Below are positions 44,447 through 53,797 of a DNA stretch of 64,000 bases, piece after piece. The position numbers were made by a program, and so were the translations under genes. Positions within the stretch are counted from its first letter, which is position 1. Every line of letters begins with the position of its first letter. The DNA is from Clostridium cuniculi (GTDB lineage Bacteria > Bacillota > Clostridia > Clostridiales > Clostridiaceae), in NCBI RefSeq assembly GCF_004353185.1, contig NZ_SMUS01000001.1:124001-188000 (forward strand), read 5' to 3'. The notes under the pieces were generated by a model. The model was not told where the DNA came from, did no database searches, and was given only the letters and a program-made list of their open reading frames with translations.

Positions 44447-45275
44447 AAATAGCACCTCCAAATTCTTTTATATCTTTCATTCTTTTCGATTTATCTATCC
44501 CCAGTAATTTACATACTAATGGCGCTAAATTTAATTGTGATATTTCTTTTTCTGAAAAATCACCTTTTTGCATATTACTTTCTTCATTAGAGAATATATA
44601 TAAAGGAACATATCTTTGAATATAATCATTTCCCCCATGAATTTTATTTTCATTCATTCCATGATCTGATGTAACAATTACGTTATATCCCTCTTCAATC
44701 CACTTTGGCAAATATAAACCTAATATTGTATCTGCTTTTGAAATAGAACATGCATACTCCTCACTGTTACTTCCAAATTTATGTCCCGTATCATCAATAT
44801 TCATTGAGTGAATAAATAAAAAATCTGGATTAAAATTACTCCTTAAAAACTCTCCATCATTAAATAAATGATTATCTGGGTAATGATCTTCATAATAGAA
44901 AATCCCATTTTCAACATTCCTATCAGTATTTAATTGAATTCTATCTTCTATTGGATTAAATGGAGATTTATTATATAATTCACTAAACCAATGATACGCC
45001 GCTGCTGCAGTTCTCAAATTATTTTTCTTACATAATGAAAAAATATTTTCTTCCTTTGATTTTCTTGAAATTATATTGTTTACTATTAAATGTTCTGAAA
45101 CTGGTAGACCTGTAAAAAGCGTCTCATATATTGGTCTAGACATAGATGGCAATTCACCTTTAACTTTAAGCTTTGTCCCTTTATTACTTTCAATCAAATG
45201 CTCTAAAAACCCCATATTTTCTTTTGCCCCATCATATGTACATCCATCTAATAAAACAAATATAACCTTCTTCAT
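44439..45275 (-). CDS. Type I phosphodiesterase/nucleotide pyrophosphatase (alkaline phosphatase superfamily)
   Basis: This 278-residue protein has no signal peptide, so it acts in the cytoplasm. Metal-site motifs of the alkaline phosphatase superfamily are present: VLLDGCTYDG at the N-terminus, the nucleophile region PSMSRPIYETLFTG, IDDTGHKFGS and VIVTSDHGMNENKIHGG. The family hydrolyses phosphodiesters, nucleotide pyrophosphates or phosphonates. Being encoded between the solute-binding protein and the permeases, it probably acts on the imported compound. The exact substrate is not determined. Confidence 0.8.
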   Translation of the reverse strand: MKKVIFVLLDGCTYDGAKENMGFLEHLIESNKGTKLKVKGELPSMSRPIYETLFTGLPVSEHLIVNNIISRKSKEENIFSLCKKNNLRTAAAAYHWFSELYNKSPFNPIEDRIQLNTDRNVENGIFYYEDHYPDNHLFNDGEFLRSNFNPDFLFIHSMNIDDTGHKFGSNSEEYACSISKADTILGLYLPKWIEEGYNVIVTSDHGMNENKIHGGNDYIQRYVPLYIFSNEESNMQKGDFSEKEISQLNLAPLVCKLLGIDKSKRMKDIKEFGGAIFE

Positions 45276-45448
45276 TTACAAGTCTCCTTTATCATCTTAT
45301 TTGTCTAAAGAGTAATAATATAGTTTTTATACTTCTAAAAATATTCTCATATTAAATTACTCTATAGAACATTTAATAACTAATTTTCTTATACTTAAAA
45401 GAGTAACAGAATCATTTTTTCATTATTACCCTTTAACTCTAAAAACTT

Positions 45449-46564
45449 CTATTTAGCGTAGAAAAGAACATTTTCCTGCCATTCACTTGCTATGTTTTTA
45501 GTAGATTCTTCCCAAGCTTCTACATCTTGTACTGTTCTAGTATTTTCATATTCAGAATCATCTACCATCTTAGCTTTAACTTCTTCTGGTAACTCAACAC
45601 TTTCTCTAATTGGCTTTGCAAATCCTTTTGCTAAATTAATTTGTCCTTCATCACTTAATATATATTCTCTCGTAAGTGCTGCTGCATATGGATTTTTAGC
45701 ATAAGTATTAATAATAGTTGCATACCCCGCACTAATTGATGCTTCCTCTGGTATATGAACCTCAAAACTCATATTAGGATTATTAGTAGTAATTTGTTCT
45801 TTATACCCTAATGCATTGAAATCCCATAAGAGAGCAACATCAATTTCACCCTTTTCTAATCTTGAAATATTTAATTCGCCTTTATCTAATCTTCCTTCTT
45901 CAGCTAACTTTTTATAAAAATCATATGCTGGTTGTAAGTTAGCTTCATCGCCTCCAAAAGCAATTGCTGTAGCTAATATAGCATTTTGAGCTTGGCTTGC
46001 TTTTGTAACATCACCAACTGAAACTATATAGTCTCCATTTAAAATATCTTCAAATGACTTTGGTGCATTTTCAACATTTGTAGTATTAGTTAATATTGAA
46101 ATTGTTCCATAATATCCAACTACCCAATCTCCATCATCATCTTTAGCCCAATCAGGGAGTTCGTCCCAATAACTTGTTTTGTACTTTAATGTAAGCCCTT
46201 TTGCTTCAGCTATAGGCCCAAATGCCATACCTACATCTCCAATATCCTTAGTTGAATTTTTCCCTTCTGATTCAAATAATGAAATCTCCTCTGCTGAACT
46301 CATATCCACATCTGTTTGTTTTATTCCATAAAGTTTTTCTATTTCATCCCAAGTTTCTCCCCAATTGGCCCAACTATCTGGCATTGCTGCAGAATTTACT
46401 TTTCCTTCTTCTTTTGCCTTATCTATAATCTCTTCTAATGTCATACTATTTAAATCAATATCTTGTGATGTAGCTATATTTTTACTACCACATCCAATCA
46501 TACTTAATCCCATAATCGTAACCATTGCTATTGATAATAATCCCTTAATAACATTCTTTTTCAT
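45449..46564 (-). CDS. Solute-binding lipoprotein of the ABC importer
   Basis: This 371-residue extracellular protein has a lipoprotein signal (GLSMIGC, lipid cysteine about residue 24). It is followed by a domain of the PotD/FbpA/PhnS kind: TLEEIIDKAKEEGKVNSAAMPDSWANW, IGDVGMAFGPIAEAKGL, a WVVGYYGTISILTNT hinge and YVISVGD-type strands. It captures the solute for the permease and ATPase encoded downstream. The ATG at 46564 is chosen for the GAGGAGAG site; an earlier TTG at 46582 overlaps it. It is the first gene of the six-gene operon. Confidence 0.85.
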   Translation of the reverse strand: MKKNVIKGLLSIAMVTIMGLSMIGCGSKNIATSQDIDLNSMTLEEIIDKAKEEGKVNSAAMPDSWANWGETWDEIEKLYGIKQTDVDMSSAEEISLFESEGKNSTKDIGDVGMAFGPIAEAKGLTLKYKTSYWDELPDWAKDDDGDWVVGYYGTISILTNTTNVENAPKSFEDILNGDYIVSVGDVTKASQAQNAILATAIAFGGDEANLQPAYDFYKKLAEEGRLDKGELNISRLEKGEIDVALLWDFNALGYKEQITTNNPNMSFEVHIPEEASISAGYATIINTYAKNPYAAALTREYILSDEGQINLAKGFAKPIRESVELPEEVKAKMVDDSEYENTRTVQDVEAWEESTKNIASEWQENVLFYAK

Positions 46565-46752
46565 AAATTGATCTCTCCTCAATTATTTATATAAATTGTA
46601 ATCTTCTTCCTAATTACAATTGAATTATAAAAGTATAGTGTTAAGGAAATATTAAACACGTGTAAAGATTATGATTAAAAACATCTGTCTTTTGTTAAAT
46701 TTTTGTTTTTAAGTATAATTTGTATTGTTTTATTAATAAAATTATTTCTAAA

Positions 46753-46793
46753 ACAAAAATAGCTAGATGACCACTCATCTAGCTATTTTTACT
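46753..46793 (-). terminator. Terminator of the NRPS-like operon
   Basis: A perfect 16-bp stem AAAAATAGCTAGATGA/TCATCTAGCTATTTTT with a four-base loop, just past the AMP-ligase stop. Confidence 0.9.
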
Positions 46794-46800
46794 TTATAAT

Positions 46801-48327
46801 TTATTTATTAATATATTGTCTTTTTATTTTTTTTGATGTTGTCTTATCAAATTCTGTTTCTCTTATCTTAACTTTATTAATTCTTTTATAAGTAGGAAGA
46901 TCTAAATTATATCTATAAACAATACTTTTAATTTCTTCTTCAATATTTTTTATTTTCTTTCTATCTAAATAATCATAATCCGGGAATATTTCAGCTTTAA
47001 TTACATCTTTATCCTCACTAACAACTATTTCTTTAATCATTCTATTAATTAACAATTCATTTTCTAATTCCTCAGGCGATACATTTTCTCCATTAGATAA
47101 AATTATAAGATTTTTTCTTCTTCCAGTTATATAAAGATAGTTATCTTCATCTATATACCCTAAATCTCCGGTTTTAAGATATCCATCAATTAAAGTTTCT
47201 TCTGTTTCTTTAGGCATTTTATAATACCCCATCATAACACTAGATCCCTTAACATATATTTCTTCATCTACAATCTTAGCTTCACAATTAGGAAGTAGCT
47301 GTCCTACTGATTCTTTTTTTATTCTTCCAGGTAAATTAGTACTTATTACAGGAGAGCACTCTGTCATACCATACCCTTGTATTATTTCAATTCCAAACTC
47401 TTTAAATCCATCAATATACTTTGGATTTAAATATGCTCCTCCACTATAAATAGTCTTTAAATTTCCTCCTAAAGAAGCTTTTGCAATAAGCTTCTTTGGT
47501 AACATTACACTACCATCCATCAATTTATTATATAATCCCTCTATTACCATAGGTACAAGACACATAATTTCAGGCTTAAATAATTTTAAGTTTTTAGAAA
47601 CTCTTATTATTGAATCATTTATACAAATACAAAGTCCAGAATATATTCCTTTTAATATATCCATAGTAAAGCAAAAAACATGATTTATAGGAAGTACAGT
47701 CATAGAAACTGTACCTGGTTTAAGTCCCATATCACACGCAGTTGCATTATCAGCAAGATTTTTATGATTAAGCATTACTCCTTTGCTTTTCCCTGTAGTT
47801 CCTGACGTAAATAATATAGTACATAACTTTTCATTATTAAGTTCTATAAAAAAATTTCCTTTATTATTTTCCATTAATTCATTTAAAGATAAAGAAAACT
47901 CATTATTAAGTTTTTCTGTCATTGAAATTATATGCTTTACTTTAGAACACCTTTCCTTAACTGCTTTAGCTACATCTACTCTATTATTATCATATATTAA
48001 TACTTCTACATCTGCTCTCTCCATAAGTTCACATATATCATTTACCGGAAGTTTATCATCTATTGGAACAGTTACTCCACCTGAATTTACTATCCCAAAG
48101 TAACTTATAATCCACCAATAAGATGTTGAACCTATAATTGCTACATGTTTTCCTAGAACTTTTAAATTTTTTAATACATTACTTACTGCTTCACTATCAT
48201 ATTTTAAATCATTATAACTTTTACTCTCTATTTCATTTTTACTAATCTTATATTTAAAAGCAATGTTATCACCATATTCCTTAGCTGCATAATTTATTAT
48301 GTCTCTCATATTCTTAATATTACCCAT
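46801..48327 (-). CDS. Stand-alone AMP-binding ligase (adenylation/acyl-activating enzyme)
   Basis: This 508-residue enzyme belongs to the ANL adenylating superfamily. Core motifs are all present: LFTSGTTGKSKGVMLNH (A3), IIQGYGMTECSPV (A5), KTGDLGYIDEDNYLYITGRRKN (A7-A8) and the catalytic lysine in FDKTTSKKIKR (A10). It should activate a carboxylic acid with ATP and load it onto the carrier protein encoded two genes upstream. It looks more like a fatty/aryl acid ligase than a typical amino-acid domain, since the amino-group aspartate is not evident, but the substrate is open. The ATG follows GGAGGT and overlaps the PPTase gene by eight bases. Confidence 0.85.
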   Translation of the reverse strand: MGNIKNMRDIINYAAKEYGDNIAFKYKISKNEIESKSYNDLKYDSEAVSNVLKNLKVLGKHVAIIGSTSYWWIISYFGIVNSGGVTVPIDDKLPVNDICELMERADVEVLIYDNNRVDVAKAVKERCSKVKHIISMTEKLNNEFSLSLNELMENNKGNFFIELNNEKLCTILFTSGTTGKSKGVMLNHKNLADNATACDMGLKPGTVSMTVLPINHVFCFTMDILKGIYSGLCICINDSIIRVSKNLKLFKPEIMCLVPMVIEGLYNKLMDGSVMLPKKLIAKASLGGNLKTIYSGGAYLNPKYIDGFKEFGIEIIQGYGMTECSPVISTNLPGRIKKESVGQLLPNCEAKIVDEEIYVKGSSVMMGYYKMPKETEETLIDGYLKTGDLGYIDEDNYLYITGRRKNLIILSNGENVSPEELENELLINRMIKEIVVSEDKDVIKAEIFPDYDYLDRKKIKNIEEEIKSIVYRYNLDLPTYKRINKVKIRETEFDKTTSKKIKRQYINK

Positions 48328-48883
48328 TGCATACCTCCCAAGCCATTGATATTATATATTCTTTATTATTTATACTTATTTTTTCTTGCTTAAATTTAAA
48401 TCCCCTTACATTACAGATAATATTCTCATATTTATTACTTATATTAAACTCAACATTTTTCATTCCATAAGATAAACCTTCTCCAATGCACTTTATAAAA
48501 GCTTCCTTTAAACTCCAAATTCTAAAGAAATACTCATCTTTTATATTACTAAGTTCCATATTACCTTTTTCTACTTCTGTTAATGATTTCTTAATAGCAT
48601 ATTTATTAGCTATTTTTATATCCTCTATATCAATACCAATTTCCATTTTATTTATTGCACATACAACAATATCATTACAATGGCTTATACTAAAATTAAG
48701 AGGACTTTTTTCTAAATAGGGTTTACCTTGTACACCATACTTATACTTCAAGTCCTCTTTCTTAAAATGAAACTCTTCTATTAACTTTTCCTCTAATAAA
48801 CTAAATGCTTCCTTATGAAGTTTACTATTTCTTTCTATCTTTGAAAGGCTTAAATCTATATTAATGCATTTATACCAATACAT
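48320..48883 (-). CDS. 4'-phosphopantetheinyl transferase (Sfp-type)
   Basis: This 187-residue protein has the Sfp signatures: NFSISHCNDIVVCAI, IGIDIEDIK (magnesium ligands) and FFRIWSLKEAFIKCIGEGL (WxxKEA). Sfp-type enzymes transfer phosphopantetheine from CoA to a serine of a carrier protein; the dedicated target here is clearly the carrier encoded just upstream (they overlap by 14 bases). Its presence in the operon supports that the cluster makes a natural product, not a lipid of the general fatty acid system. Confidence 0.9.
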   Translation of the reverse strand: MYWYKCINIDLSLSKIERNSKLHKEAFSLLEEKLIEEFHFKKEDLKYKYGVQGKPYLEKSPLNFSISHCNDIVVCAINKMEIGIDIEDIKIANKYAIKKSLTEVEKGNMELSNIKDEYFFRIWSLKEAFIKCIGEGLSYGMKNVEFNISNKYENIICNVRGFKFKQEKISINNKEYIISMAWEVCNG

Positions 48884-49115
48884 TTTCTTTTGTAAAATTA
48901 CTTATATAATCTAATAAATCTTCTATTGTAATTAGCTTAAGTACAGATTTTTCATCTACTTCAAAATCAAATTCTTCTTCAATCTCACCTATTATACTCA
49001 TAAATTCATAAGAATTAATTCCTAAATCTTCTATTAATCTTGTTTGTAAAGTTATATCCTCTACATTTACCTCTATATATTCATCTAATATTTCTTTTAC
49101 CTTTTCAAATATCAT
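48870..49115 (-). CDS. Acyl/peptidyl carrier protein
   Basis: This 81-residue protein has the acidic four-helix carrier fold. The attachment site reads DLGINSYEFMSII, with serine about 36 in place of the common DSL triad but with the conserved G-x-N-S spacing. VDEKSVLKLITIEDLLDYI forms helix 3 and 4. It should be activated by the phosphopantetheinyl transferase encoded next and carry the substrate from the AMP ligase to the condensation protein. The ATG follows GGGGG. Confidence 0.9.
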   Translation of the reverse strand: MIFEKVKEILDEYIEVNVEDITLQTRLIEDLGINSYEFMSIIGEIEEEFDFEVDEKSVLKLITIEDLLDYISNFTKENVLV

Positions 49116-49129
49116 TATTAACCCCCATC

Positions 49130-50548
49130 TTAAACACTTTCTATTATTTCTTCTATTGTTTTATATGGATTATTAATACCTTCAAATAAAATTTTACAAA
49201 TATAATAATACATATATTGCAGTTTTTCAGGCGTAACCCTACCAGTTTGGTATTCAAAACTAAAATTTAATCCATTATCATTAGCCCTATGCATTACAGT
49301 TAAATATAAAGCATGTGCACAAACACCATTAGAGTACCAATTTGTCTTATAATCTATATTATTAAAACTTATAGTCTGTCCATTTTTACTCTTTGTTTCT
49401 TTCATAGTTAATGGTTGATAAGTTAAGCTAAGTGGTTCGTAAGTTTGTCCAGGTTCATTATTATAAAAATTAGTTCTATATGTTAGATATTCAACTGGAT
49501 TAAAATTTGCATGACGGAATAATGAATTTTGAGCTTCTCTTATTTTCTCTATTCCCTCCATAAATGTTTCATTTTTACTAACTACAGTTCTACAAGGAAA
49601 ACAATGTATTCTTGTTCCACCGCTCTTCTTTTCCGCTATTGTAGCTCTCCTCGCAATTGTACTCATTATAGAAACATCATCTTGATAATTAAACTTTTGC
49701 AAATATGTTCTAAGTCCCATCATTAGCAAACATACCATTGGAATTTTATTTTCCTCACAAAACTTTAATAATACATGTGAAGGATATTCCTCTAAGCTAA
49801 ATACTGTAATGTTAGCATCAACATTATTACTAACATTAGTTACATTTCTTATATTATCATTACCTCTTATATGCCTTTCTTCTAATAATCTCTCTATTCC
49901 ATCTATATCATTATATATAGGTTCTGATTCTTCAATTAAATTCTTAAAATACTCTCTATCTCTATATTGAGCCTTTGAACCTGATTCATATGCTAAGTCC
50001 TTTTCTATTTGCTTTATATAAGAACACATTTCCTTAGGATATTCCATTCCTTCATATCTTTTATAACAATATATTTCAACTATATCCTTTAAAAATACTA
50101 TTAAACTCTGTGCATCCATAGTCATATGATCAACTAATAGATATATTCCTTTATAGTTATCTGGTGTTATTATCATTATTACTTTATTTAAAGGTGAATT
50201 TTCTCTTTCAAATGGAGTTTCAGTCCATTCTCTCATTTTTAATTCAGCCTCTTCCATTGTACAACCTGAGAAATCGTAGAACTCTATATCACGTTCTTCT
50301 CTATCTGCTACATACTGCATTACATTTCCCTCTAAATCTGTAACAAATCTAAGCCTCATTGACTCACATCTAGAATAGGCTTCATATATTGCTTCTTTTA
50401 ATATATCAAAGTTAATATCTTCTTTTATAGTTAAACTTGTTCCTATATTTAACACTTGTTTTTTAGGACAATATTTTAAAGTGTAAAAATGAAGTTTCTG
50501 AGCTGATGTTAATGGATATAAGCTCTTATAATTAATTTCTTTAAGCAT
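49130..50548 (-). CDS. Stand-alone NRPS condensation-domain protein
   Basis: This 472-residue protein is a free condensation domain. It starts with the C1-like YPLTSAQKLHFYTLKY, then the core active-site sequence LVDHMTMDAQSL, a variant of HHxxxDG in which the second histidine and the aspartate keep their spacing (DHMTMD). The C-terminal half has the DFG-like and latch regions (VSIMSTIARRA, TRIHCFPCRTVV). Condensation domains join a carrier-bound acyl group to an amine or alcohol. Being separate, it should act on the stand-alone carrier protein. It overlaps the hydrolase gene by eight bases. Confidence 0.85.
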   Translation of the reverse strand: MLKEINYKSLYPLTSAQKLHFYTLKYCPKKQVLNIGTSLTIKEDINFDILKEAIYEAYSRCESMRLRFVTDLEGNVMQYVADREERDIEFYDFSGCTMEEAELKMREWTETPFERENSPLNKVIMIITPDNYKGIYLLVDHMTMDAQSLIVFLKDIVEIYCYKRYEGMEYPKEMCSYIKQIEKDLAYESGSKAQYRDREYFKNLIEESEPIYNDIDGIERLLEERHIRGNDNIRNVTNVSNNVDANITVFSLEEYPSHVLLKFCEENKIPMVCLLMMGLRTYLQKFNYQDDVSIMSTIARRATIAEKKSGGTRIHCFPCRTVVSKNETFMEGIEKIREAQNSLFRHANFNPVEYLTYRTNFYNNEPGQTYEPLSLTYQPLTMKETKSKNGQTISFNNIDYKTNWYSNGVCAHALYLTVMHRANDNGLNFSFEYQTGRVTPEKLQYMYYYICKILFEGINNPYKTIEEIIESV

Positions 50549-51506
50549 TAATTTTCACATCCCTATCTGATAAATATCTTTTTATAAAATCATCAACTTT
50601 CTCTTGATATTCTTTTGTTTCTTTATAATAGGACTCAGCATGCCCTGCTCCCTTTACTATAAAAATAGCCTTAGGTGAAGAACAATTTTTATATATTTTT
50701 TCACTCATACTACATGGAACAAAAGTATCACTATCTCCATGTATTAACAATATTGGAACCGTTGCCTTTTTTACTTCTTCTGCTGCATTACACTGATCTA
50801 ATCTATATCCAGCTAACTTTTTACTCATTATACTTGCTATTTTTATAATAGGATATGGCGGTATATGATACATAGTTTTCAATACATTACTAAATACTTC
50901 TGCCGGTGAAGTAAATGCACAATCTGAAATTATACCTTTTACATTATTAGGTAAATCTAATCCAGATGCCATTAATACTGTTGCTCCCCCCATAGATGTT
51001 CCATGTAATAATATTTCACAATCATTACCTAATAAAAAAATTACATATTCAATCCATTTCATAAGGTCATTTCTATCTAAACATCCAAATCCAATATATT
51101 TCCCTTCACTTGCTCCATGCGCCCTAGCATCTATCATGAGAATATTAAAACCCTTATCTAAATAAAATCTAGATATTGCCGTGTAATCACTTATCCCAGC
51201 ATTACTTGAATATCCATGCAAACAAATAACTATTTTTTTAGAATTTTCTTTAGGAAATAATATACCATGTAATTTTAAATTATCATCAGACTTTATATAA
51301 ACATCATTATGCTCTTGTTTTATAAGCCACTCTTTCTTCTTTTTAATTTCAGGAATATATTTAACCCAATCTGTTCCTGACATCTTTTTAGTTCTCTCAA
51401 CATCAGCCTTATTTCTTATTAAAGTTCTTTTTAACAAATATGATGCTATTGTTACTTCTGTTGCTGCAAAACATAATATTCCACCAATTATTATTCTTTT
51501 ACTCAA
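50541..51506 (-). CDS. Alpha/beta hydrolase with N-terminal membrane anchor
   Basis: This 321-residue protein has an N-terminal hydrophobic anchor (ILCFAATEVTIASYLL) and an alpha/beta-hydrolase domain: oxyanion region LHGYSSNAG, nucleophile elbow HGTSMGG, catalytic aspartate in LLIHGDSDTFVP and histidine in GAGHAES. Serine hydrolases in NRPS-like clusters often act as type II thioesterases or modify or degrade the product; which applies here is open. A TTG at 51506 after GAGAGGTG is preferred to the TTG at 51539, which has no site. Confidence 0.8.
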   Translation of the reverse strand: MSKRIIIGGILCFAATEVTIASYLLKRTLIRNKADVERTKKMSGTDWVKYIPEIKKKKEWLIKQEHNDVYIKSDDNLKLHGILFPKENSKKIVICLHGYSSNAGISDYTAISRFYLDKGFNILMIDARAHGASEGKYIGFGCLDRNDLMKWIEYVIFLLGNDCEILLHGTSMGGATVLMASGLDLPNNVKGIISDCAFTSPAEVFSNVLKTMYHIPPYPIIKIASIMSKKLAGYRLDQCNAAEEVKKATVPILLIHGDSDTFVPCSMSEKIYKNCSSPKAIFIVKGAGHAESYYKETKEYQEKVDDFIKRYLSDRDVKINA

Positions 51507-51542
51507 TTTACACCTCTCAATTAGTGAAACTTTGGCCAAAAT

Positions 51543-51950
51543 TTACTTATATTTTTTTTTAATTTGAAACATATTTTCATCATCTAATATATCTGCTACA
51601 GCATAGTCATATTGCCTTAATTTTTGTGTGGTCATTTCTAAACTATTTATTGTATCTCTAATTTTCTTTTTGATATACTCTCTATATTTACACATTAACT
51701 CTCTTCTTTCATCTACAGTTTCATCACCTTTTAAATATAAAGCTATATATTCCTTTATATTTGAAATTGGCATATCAATATCTCTGAGATTTATAAGCAT
51801 TCTTATCCACTCTAAATCTTCCTCAGTATATCTTCTTACACCATTCTCATCCTTTTTAACAAATGGTGTTAATCCTTCTTTGTCATAATATCTAAGAGTG
51901 TATATTGAAATATTAAGTTTTTTCGATGCATCTTTTATTAAATATTCCAT
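51543..51950 (-). CDS. MerR-family transcriptional regulator
   Basis: This 135-residue protein has the MerR winged helix (YLIKDASKKLNISIYTLRYYDKEGLTPFV, RRYTEEDLEWIRMLINLRDI) and a long dimerisation coil, and is too short to have a separate ligand domain, so it may use the coil tip or a small C-terminal pocket. No metal-binding cysteine pair is seen. It is the first gene of the NRPS-like operon and is read from a promoter with a perfect MerR-type operator (51971-52001), so it almost certainly controls itself and the five genes behind it. Confidence 0.9.
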   Translation of the reverse strand: MEYLIKDASKKLNISIYTLRYYDKEGLTPFVKKDENGVRRYTEEDLEWIRMLINLRDIDMPISNIKEYIALYLKGDETVDERRELMCKYREYIKKKIRDTINSLEMTTQKLRQYDYAVADILDDENMFQIKKKYK

Positions 51951-51970
51951 TTTATCCCTCCTGCAATTTA

Positions 51971-52001
51971 ATTATAAATGCTAGAGTGCACTCTATGTCA
52001 A
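51971..52001 (-). promoter_or_regulatory. MerR-type promoter/operator with 19-bp spacer
   Basis: On the minus strand, a perfect TTGACA (52001-51996), a 19-base spacer and a perfect TATAAT (51976-51971). The spacer contains the 14-bp perfect palindrome TAGAGTGCACTCTA (51982-51995). An over-long 19-bp spacer with a centred palindrome is the hallmark of promoters that a MerR-family activator must distort to switch on. Confidence 0.85.
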
Positions 52002-52176
52002 ACATTACATTACGACAGTATATACTTATAAAACCTTAATTTTTTCATCTTTTTTAATAAATAACTAAAATACTTATTAGAATTTTGTCATCTAAACCTT
52101 TACTTGATTAATTAAATATTTATTAAATTTTAAAACTTTTTAATGATATATTTAAGAGAAACCCAATAATTTTTTC

Positions 52177-53601
52177 TTAAGAAGTTCTAACTTCTTTACA
52201 TCTCTTTTTAAAATCATACATTTTTTTATCAGCATTTTTATAAATGTTTAATAAAGAAATAGTATCTCCACACTCTCTAACTTCGTATCCATAAGATATA
52301 TTTATTTTATAAATATTGTTATTATTATAATTTGAAATTAACTGCTGAACTTCTTTAAATTTAATTTGTAGTTCTCTAATATTTTTATTAGTTAAAATAG
52401 CAATAAACTCATCTCCACCCATTCTACCTATAAATCCTACTTTTCCAAAAGTTTTATCTATTATGTCTGAAAATATACAAAGTAACTCATCTCCAATATG
52501 ATGACCATAATTATCATTAACATACTTAAAATCATTTAAATCAAAGCAAACGATAACAACTCTAACTTTATAATTATTTTCTAATTTTTTAAACATAATA
52601 TCAATTGCTGCCCTATTACTAATATTAGTTAATGAATCAGTATAGGCTAGTTTATGATTTTCTAACGTTTTAAATAATAATCTCATTCCTAAAATAATAA
52701 ATAATATACCAAATAAAATAGTTAAGCTTTCAAAAACTACTAAATTATTTAATTCAAGTAAAAACTCTGACTCTGGTATAACAAATATCAAACTCCAATT
52801 CTTACAATCTAATTCGGTTGAAATTAGATAATACTTCTTATTATCTAAGACTATATTCATTAATTTACCATTATTATTTTTAATTCTTTCCTTTAAAAAA
52901 TTTATATTATTTTCCTCTTCATTTAATTGTTCAAAAAAATTATTATACTTAAAAATATATTGATTATTTTTATGCGCTATATAATCACCATCTTCATTAA
53001 TTAAGAAACTATATCCATTGGCACCTACCTTTTTATTCTCAAACATTTTATAAATTTTAGCTAAATCAAGTACACCACATAAAGCTCCTACTTTTTCATT
53101 ATCTTTATATATAGATACACTCAAAGTTGTAATTGCTAGATTTTCATTTACTTGAATAAATGGTTCAGTTAAAAATCTTTCATTATTAATAACATCTCCA
53201 AAGAACTCTTCTTTTGACTGATCTTTTATCTCATTTTTATCATCATTTGCATAATATACCTTTCCTTGAGAATCAACAATCATAAAACGTTCAAAATTAA
53301 AATATCTTTTATCATCTCTCAAAAAAATATACTGCTGATCCCAATCCATATTATATATTTCTGGATAAGTTCTTAAATATTCTAAAATATTAAAATTATA
53401 CTCAAAATATTGATCTATAAAATTTTTACATTCATTTGCATACTGTTGTAAATCATTTTCTTTTAATTTAAGTTGCGTTTGTTTAGAATTATAAAAATGT
53501 ACTACATTTAATGTTAAAGTTCCTATAAAACATAGAAAAGTCATAAAAATTATAATTATATCCAATAATTTTACTTTGTATAAAATCCCTACTCTCCTCA
53601 T
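52177..53601 (-). CDS. Membrane-bound diguanylate cyclase with extracellular sensor domain
   Basis: This 474-residue protein has two membrane segments (about residues 14-36 and 285-307) around an extracellular double-PAS-type (dCache) domain. The C-terminal GGDEF domain (about 315-470) carries MGGDEFIAIL and the helper motif DLNDFKYVNDNYGHHIGDELL. It should make cyclic di-GMP in response to an external ligand. An RxxD inhibition site is not evident before the GGDEF motif. The ATG at 53601 follows GGAGG; the nearby ATG at 53613 overlaps that site. Confidence 0.85.
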   Translation of the reverse strand: MRRVGILYKVKLLDIIIIFMTFLCFIGTLTLNVVHFYNSKQTQLKLKENDLQQYANECKNFIDQYFEYNFNILEYLRTYPEIYNMDWDQQYIFLRDDKRYFNFERFMIVDSQGKVYYANDDKNEIKDQSKEEFFGDVINNERFLTEPFIQVNENLAITTLSVSIYKDNEKVGALCGVLDLAKIYKMFENKKVGANGYSFLINEDGDYIAHKNNQYIFKYNNFFEQLNEEENNINFLKERIKNNNGKLMNIVLDNKKYYLISTELDCKNWSLIFVIPESEFLLELNNLVVFESLTILFGILFIILGMRLLFKTLENHKLAYTDSLTNISNRAAIDIMFKKLENNYKVRVVIVCFDLNDFKYVNDNYGHHIGDELLCIFSDIIDKTFGKVGFIGRMGGDEFIAILTNKNIRELQIKFKEVQQLISNYNNNNIYKINISYGYEVRECGDTISLLNIYKNADKKMYDFKKRCKEVRTS

Positions 53602-53720
53602 TTCATCCTCCATTAAATATATTATTATACCTATAATACATAATATTTTATAATAATCAAATATTCAACTTTTTTTGTTTTTTTTATTATATATATAAAA
53701 ATTTACCTTTAATATTTAAT

Positions 53721-53762
53721 TAAAACCTCCGATAATACATTTCTATATTATCGGAGGTTTCA
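53721..53762 (-). terminator. Terminator of the TPR-GGDEF gene
   Basis: A 15-bp stem AAACCTCCGATAATA with its complement and a short loop lies between the two GGDEF genes. Confidence 0.85.
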
Positions 53763-53797
53763 TAATTTATGTAAGTTATGGAAACAATAATTTTAAT

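Noticed and set aside
45276..45448. Terminator between the solute-binding protein and phosphodiesterase genes
   Set aside because: Only weak, mismatched pairing is present; partial processing or attenuation is possible but cannot be supported.
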